From Ottelia alismoides (lineage: Eukaryota; Streptophyta; Magnoliopsida; Alismatales; Hydrocharitaceae): DNA of 64,000 nucleotides. The stretch spans positions 248,001 to 312,000 of the forward strand of contig JAZKJV010003355.1 of assembly GCA_037367405.1 (NCBI GenBank). The letters are read 5' to 3'. Position 1 is the stretch's first letter; the number at the start of each line of letters is the position of its first letter. Position numbers and translations under genes: made by a program. Below are positions 58,316-64,000 of this stretch, in pieces. The notes under the pieces were generated by a model. The model was not told the origin of the DNA and did not search any database. It saw nothing but the letters and a program-made list of their open reading frames with translations.

Positions 58316-59962
58316 ATGGAGGACTTTGATCTTATCCTAGGGATGGATTGGCTAGAATGGAATCATGCATGTCTTGACTGTTTTCAGAAGACAGTAACAT
58401 TTCACCTTCCAAACTCGATAGAGTTCCAGTTCATTGGAAAGACATCCAATGACAATGTCAAATATATCTCTACTTTGAAGGCACAACAATTGTTAGATAA
58501 AGGGTGCGAAGGCTATTTAGCTTATGTAACCACTACATCAGGGTCAGACAGAATGATGGAAGATATACCTATAGTGTGCGAATTTCCTGATGTATTTCAA
58601 GAGAAACTACCTGGATTACCACCTGAGCGAGAGATTGAATTTGAAATCTCTCTCATACCCGATACTCAGCCTATCTCTATCCCTCCGTATAGGATGGCAC
58701 CAGCTGAGTTACGAGAGTTAAAGGTATAGTTGCAAGAACTGTTAGATAAAGGATTCATTCATCCTAGTACTTCACCATGGGGTGCACCTGTTTTATTTGT
58801 CAGGAAAAAGGATGGGTTGATGCGGTTGTGCATTGACTATAGACAACTAAACAAGAGGACAATAAAGAATAAGTATCCACTACCAAGAATAGATGATCTC
58901 TTTGATCAGTTACAGGGTTCAACTGTGTATTCCAAGATTGATTTAAGATCTGGATATCATCATTTGAAAATTAAAGATACATATATTCCCAAGATAGCTT
59001 TTCGAACTAGATATGGGCATTATGAATTATTAGTTAAGCCTTTTGGACTGGCAAATGCCCCAGCAGTCTTAATGGATCTCATGAATAGAGTATTCAAGGA
59101 GTTCTTAAATCACTTTGTTGTAGTCTTTATTGATAATGTGCTTATTTACTCCAAGGATAAGTATCTGCTTGAACACCATCTCAGGCAGGCACTTGAAATT
59201 CTAAGGAAGAACAAACTGTATTCTAAATATAACAAATGCGACTTCTGGCTATCTGAAGTATCTTTCTTAGGCCATGTTATTTTTGGGGAAGGTATATCAG
59301 TTGATCCTACGAAGGTTAGTGTGGTGATGAGTTGGGAACGCCCGAAGACTGTCACAGAAATACGATCTTTTTGGGGATTAGCTGGATATTATAAAATATT
59401 TGTAAAGGACTTTTCACGAATAGCATTGCCGATGACTAGGTTGACCCAGAAGGAAGTTCCATTCATATGATTCGATGCGTGCGAAACTAGTTTCCAAACA
59501 CTAAAAGAATGCTTAACACCTGCACCCATCCTTACTCTACCCTCCGAGAGTGAAGGGTTTACAGTGTACACTGATGCATCTAAAGAAGGACTTGGGGTGG
59601 TTCTTATGCAACATGGTAAGGTAGTTGTGTATGCATCACGACAACTCAGGACACATGAGAAGAACTACCCAACACATGACCTTGAATTAGCTGCCGTAGT
59701 TTTCGCTTTAATGATATGCAGACACTACCTATATGGTATTACTTTTGAAATCTTCACCGATCATAAAAGCTTGAAATATCTATTTGATCAAAAGGAGCTC
59801 AATATGAGACAGAGACGGTGGCTAGAGCTGTTGAAAGACTATGATTGCACCATCTACTACCACCCCGGTAAGGGGAATGCTGTAGCATATGCCCTTAGTA
59901 GAAGAACTTATTCACATGGGTTAGTAAGTGCTATCCACTTCTGGGTTTACTATCAACGTTAA
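58316..59962 (+). pseudogene. Tekay protease end, reverse transcriptase and RNase H
   Basis: DLILGMDWL (protease end) is followed by the RT: YRMAPAELRELK, a TAG at 58727-58729, then [42 protein letters not shown] and [10 protein letters not shown]. The last should be FIDD, so the second catalytic Asp (codon 59135-59137) is Asn. A stop follows at 59468-59470 in the same frame. RNase H then reads [12 protein letters not shown], Glu in [12 protein letters not shown] and TDHKSLKYL. The frame closes at 59960-59962 near a frameshift. Confidence 0.9.
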
Positions 59963-61452
59963 GTGAATGGAAACCATTTGATAGTAGTGCCGATACTATA
60001 ACTATTCCTCACCGATACAAACCAGAGATCTGGGATAGAATAAAGAAAGGACAGGAGAATGATCCAGACCTTAAAGACTTGAAACAACAACTTGAGAAGA
60101 ATGAGATAAAGGGATTCCAGATACAAGATGGGTTACTATATAACCATCACAGAGCTTGTGTACCAAACATACCTGAACTGAGTAAAGACATCTTACGTGA
60201 AGCTCATTGTTCTAGATTATCTATTCTTCCAGAAATTACGGAGATGTATAAGGATCTTCATTCATACTTTTGGTGGCCAGGAATGAAGAAAGATGTTGTT
60301 GAGTTTGTGAATTCATGTTTTACTTGTCAACAGGTAAAAGCTTCACACCAAAAGCCACCAGGATTGTTACAACCCCTCCCCATACCTGAGTGGAAATGGG
60401 AAAGCATTTCCATAGACTTCGTTACTGGCTTACCTCAGAGGACTGGTGGTAAGGATAGTATCTGGGTTATAATAGATTGTCTGACCAAGGTGGCATACTT
60501 TATTCCAATAAGCCTATATTTCACTCCAGACCAGCTTGCTGAGTTATATATTACACATGTGATCCGCCTCCATGGTATCCCAAAGGAAGTAGTTTCCGAT
60601 CGAGATTCACGATTCACCTCACACTATTGGGAGAGCTTCATGAAAGCCTTAGGCACACAGCTATGCTTGAGCACAGCATATCATCCACAAACATATGGTC
60701 AATCAGAACGTACTATTCATACTTTAGAGGATATGTTACGAGCATGTGCCTTAGAATGGAAAGGATCATGGTTGAAACATTTGCCTCTTGTAGAATTCAC
60801 ATACAACAACAGTTACCATACAAGTATTAGCATGGCACCATTTGAAGCACTTTATGAACATAGGTGTACTACTCCTTTGTGTTAGCAAGAGGTTGGGATA
60901 AAGAACCTTTATGATTCAGATAGATTCCAGGAGACACGGGAAGCTGTAGAGCTTGCTCGAAAAAGACTATTAACTGCCCAGAGTCGCCAGAAAAGCTATA
61001 GTGATACCAGGCGAAGAGACCTTGAGTTTGAAGTAGGTGACTTTGTATTTCTCAAAGTATCACCTATGAAGGGAGTTCAGAGGTTTGGCTTGCGTGGAAA
61101 ATTGGCACCCAGGTTCGTGGGTCCCTTTGAAATCATTCAGCAGATTGGAAAAGTGGCATATAGACTTGCGCTTCCTCCACATCTTTCAGCAATACATGAT
61201 GTTTTTCATGTATCAAATCTGAGAAAGTACATTAGGGATCCAGAGCATAAGATAAGTTATGATGATTTACATGTTGAGCTAGACTTGACATACCAAGAGA
61301 TACATGTGCAAATACTTGACAGGGATATCAAGAAGTTGAGAAACAAAGAGGCACCTCTAGTTAAAGTACTGTGGCGGAACCAAGAGTTTGAAGAAGCCAT
61401 ATGGGAACTTGATGTAGAAATGAGAGAGAAATACCCATACTTGTTTGAATGA
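59963..61452 (+). pseudogene. Tekay integrase with C-terminal chromodomain-like region
   Basis: The zinc domain begins at EAHCSRLSILPE, where the second His of HHCC is Leu, and ends CFTCQQ. The catalytic core keeps Asp (SIDFVTGLP), Asp (VVSDRDSRF) and Glu (GQSERT). A TAG at 60883-60885 interrupts the frame, then it continues through FEVGDFVFLKVSP, LAPRFVGPFEI and FHVSNLRKYI. The tail VQILDRDIKKLRNKEAPLVK and EATW-like EAIWELDVEMREKYP match the chromodomain-type ends of Tekay/Del elements, thought to guide insertion to heterochromatin. It stops at 61450-61452. Confidence 0.92.
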
Positions 61453-61596
61453 TAACACTATGTATTCTGTATATGTTCATTATAAATGAAATGGCGTTCA
61501 TTCTCTTTAAGGTTGTTATGGTTTCAATCCTCTTTAAGGTTGTTATGCCTGCATCTCTAGTCTCAAGGATGAGACTTCATTTAAGGTTGTTATAAT
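61453..61596 (+). repeat. Triple TTTAAGGTTGTTAT repeat before the Tekay 3' LTR
   Basis: Three copies of TTTAAGGTTGTTAT (about 61506, 61532 and 61580) fill the place where the polypurine tract should be. No clean purine run adjoins the LTR. Confidence 0.75.
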
Positions 61597-64000
61597 TGTA
61601 AAGCCATGAACTTGACATCTCTCGGATCCTATATCATAAGATCTGACTCGTCAAGAGAAAACCAATGGAATTTGTTTCGTGTGAATCGGACTTTATTTCG
61701 ATTTGTTATGATTTTCGGAAGAAAGTGAAGTAAGGAGGTTAAGAGATCATTAACCCATAATGGCTGTCATTAAGACTAATTAAGCATGATTAAAGAAACT
61801 AATGACGGATTAAAAACTGCTAATGATCATTAACAAACACTAATCAATAGTTAGCAAAAGATAAGCGTAAGCCGCGAAAGTTAAATCACGATTAGTGAAA
61901 GTTAATCACGATTAGTGTTAATTAAGCATCATTAGGAAATCTAGAATCCTCTAGAATGTTCTAACTTAAGCCCCAAGTTTGGGATAAGTTTTGGCAAAAG
62001 CATGGGCCACTAAACCATGATTAAGGTCTAAACCATGGTTAGTGGTTTTCTAGAGCCTATAAATACCCCCCCCCACCCATTCATTCTCTACGATTTCCAC
62101 TACCACCACCACCCAAGGGCTAGGGTTGAGAGGTCAGGAGGGGGATTGGGAAGAGGGGAAAGAGCGCTAGCGAAGCGCTGCCGGAAGAGCGAGGAGGAGG
62201 AAGGTATGATCCTCTCTTAGTTTGCTTCGTAAACTAGGCTTTCAATTCATTCTCTTTTCTTCCAAGTTTTGTTCTTGATTCATCTTTCTTTCCGATTCAT
62301 TTCCTGTTGTTGTTCGAGGAGAAATCTGTGTAACACTCTACTTAGGTACGGGCGGCTGTGCACGTCAGTGAACCCTGTGATTCGTCACACATTCACTCAC
62401 CTAAGAAGCATGGTGTCTACCGATTCTCCATTGCTTATTGTTCTTTCTTTTCCGCTATTATAGTTATTTTGATGGAGAAATCCATGTAATACCCTACGTA
62501 GGTGCGGGCGGCTGTGCACATCAGTGAACCATTTGATTCGTCACATATTCACTCACCTAAGACGTGTGGTGTCTACCGATTCTCCATCGCTTGCAGTTCA
62601 ATTATGTTCTTTCAGTTTCACTGTTGTTTTCCTCTCGATTGATTTTATAGAGTAAACTCTTTTCGTTTTATTTTGAATTATATCCCGATACAAGGGGAAA
62701 CTCTACCGAATTTTTCCGAGAAATATGTCCTGATATAAGGGGAAACTCTGTCGAAATTTTCCTAGAAATATCACCCCGTATAAGGGGAATCTCTGTTGAA
62801 ATTTCAAGAGAAAATATGTTCCTGACATTCTTTGCGTTCTTCATGTTCTCTGCGTTCTTCGTGTTCTTCGTTCGTTCTTCGCGTTCTTGACACGCTCTTA
62901 GCGTTTTTGATATGAAAATGAAATTCGATCGTTTCAGGAGCCTTAAATTATCCTTTCTGAAAATGAAACACAATAAAGCACTGCATACACAAGAGAGAGC
63001 TCGATTAGGTAATGAAATCCTTCCTTCTGTTGTTGGCTTTTCATATGAGATCGTTGAAATTCTTGATTTTACTTTCTTCGTTACGAAGAACCCTAATTTG
63101 GCCATCTTTAAGAATGTATGAAAAGTTCCTTTGTGATTCCCACTAAAATAAGGTCTAATTATCGTATGGATGCAGTGGTTTGGAAAGTTAGGGTTTGCAA
63201 GTTAAAAAGAGCAAAAGTTTGGTATTTAAATATATGAATTACTATATGTGTTAGTCTATCCTCGGTAATTATGGTTACACTAATCTAAGGCTTAACAGAG
63301 GAATTACATCATGGGAATTGATGTGTTTTGAGTTGGTTCCTGAAAAAGGTCGTGAGTCACGTTAAGGATGACTAGGAGTAGAACTACAGGTCAGGCATGC
63401 AACCTGTAGGTTTGTCGGAAGGAACTTGTTTTGGCGTTTCCCTACCTAGGTGGTACACGGTTGCCCTGTTATGATAAGTGTGCACGAAATGAATGATTTG
63501 CAACGCGTAGTACCAGGAGCCAATATATTCGGGTTGAACGAAAGAAGATGTGGTCATGCCATGTGAGGCACGGGTGGTTCAATAGCGGCTGGGTCACGAC
63601 AACATGTATTTAATCTGCTAGGTTATAATATTAGCCTGAGGTTTTAAGCAACTAAGTCCTCGAGGACGGTGGGCTCATTTGTTTTCCAGGCTGAGGGTTG
63701 AGACCCTAGTTAATAAAAGAAAAGACAATTGTCAGGGTAGTATTGGATGATTGGTTGAGGCAACGCGCAGCGACATAAGCTTATCAAGATCAACGCAATC
63801 TCCAATCCCGAAGTGTCCACAGCTTCGGAGTCCAAGAATAGTGGGGTTCCCCTGGACTAATCCTTGACGTGGAGTAAAAAGGAATAGGACTTAAATTAAC
63901 GAGAAGAAATGAAACCTTTTGTGATACAAGTTTTGAAAAATTATACAATTTGTTTGCTTTTCTCTTCTTCGTTACTTAGCATTCGCTAATTTTTATCCTA
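61597..64000 (+). mobile_element. Tekay-like 3' LTR, cut by the window edge
   Basis: It starts TGTAAAGCCATG and aligns with 52569 onwards. TATA box at 62058-62065, with the same repeated segments downstream as in the 5' LTR. It runs off the window. The final 330 bases equal 1-330, and adding 331-675 gives 2749 bases, against 2743 for the 5' LTR. Confidence 0.92.
62058..62065 (+). promoter_or_regulatory. TATA box of the Tekay 3' LTR
   Basis: TATAAATA in the same context as in the 5' LTR, followed by a longer C run. Confidence 0.6.

Larger units (their letters stand above)
52569..64000 (+). mobile_element. Decayed Tekay/Del-like chromovirus
   Basis: A Ty3/gypsy element with 2.7-kb LTRs, an initiator-tRNA-Met primer site, gag with a zinc knuckle, protease, RT, RNase H, integrase and a C-terminal chromodomain-like region in one order. 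Long LTRs plus chromodomain fit the Tekay/Del clade. LTR divergence is about 7% by eye in the compared 330 bases and the coding region has many stops and frameshifts, so it is old and dead. A C-rich inverted-repeat transposon sits in its leader. The 3' LTR runs off the right edge and appears to finish at 1-675. Confidence 0.92.

Overview
The window is nuclear repeat DNA from a flowering plant. Every element I can recognise is a plant-type LTR retrotransposon of the Ty3/gypsy order or a small DNA transposon. The primer-binding sites match plant tRNA-Asp (Athila-like elements) and initiator tRNA-Met (a Tekay/Del-like chromovirus). I find no ordinary host gene, tRNA gene, rRNA or CRISPR array, and I cannot name the species.

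The layout is a nest. The oldest layer is a decayed Athila-type LTR. Its left part is at about 50,800-52,568, its middle at 676-948 and its tail at 30,645-32,109. A Tekay-like chromovirus (52,569 to the window end, finishing at 1-675) and a non-autonomous Athila-like element ('E2', 949-30,639) are inserted in it. E2 is itself split by a young, nearly intact Athila-like element on the minus strand ('E1', 2,948-20,676, 5-bp target duplication TCCCT). E1 carries long gag-protease and protease-RT-RNase H-integrase frames separated by one in-frame TAG. To the right are a decayed non-autonomous element ('E3', 33,447 to about 42,225) and a non-coding derivative ('E4', 42,226-49,955) whose 5' LTR is truncated where it abuts E3. 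Smaller guests are a MITE with 9-bp target duplications (31,562-31,866), a fold-back MITE-like element (33,006-33,386), and a C-rich terminal-inverted-repeat element inside the Tekay leader (55,347-56,637).

The most striking point is that the first 330 bases equal the last 330 bases, and they lie in the middle of an LTR. Joining the window ends rebuilds a Tekay 3' LTR of normal length, gives a near-perfect target duplication (ACTGC/ACCGC), and restores the split outer LTR. The window therefore looks like one period of a 63,670-bp tandem repeat, or of a circular molecule or circular assembly graph.

The Athila-like elements appear to form one mobilisation family. E1 encodes the enzymes. E2 and E3 keep a protease plus a conserved acidic tail that ends in a basic RSRKK motif, but have no reverse transcriptase or integrase. 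E4 encodes nothing. All four share an LTR-terminal palindrome, a G-rich polypurine tract of one type, and an unusual array of small hairpins that each end in a copy of that tract. Of the three with an intact leader boundary (E1, E3, E4), all have a tRNA-Asp primer site.
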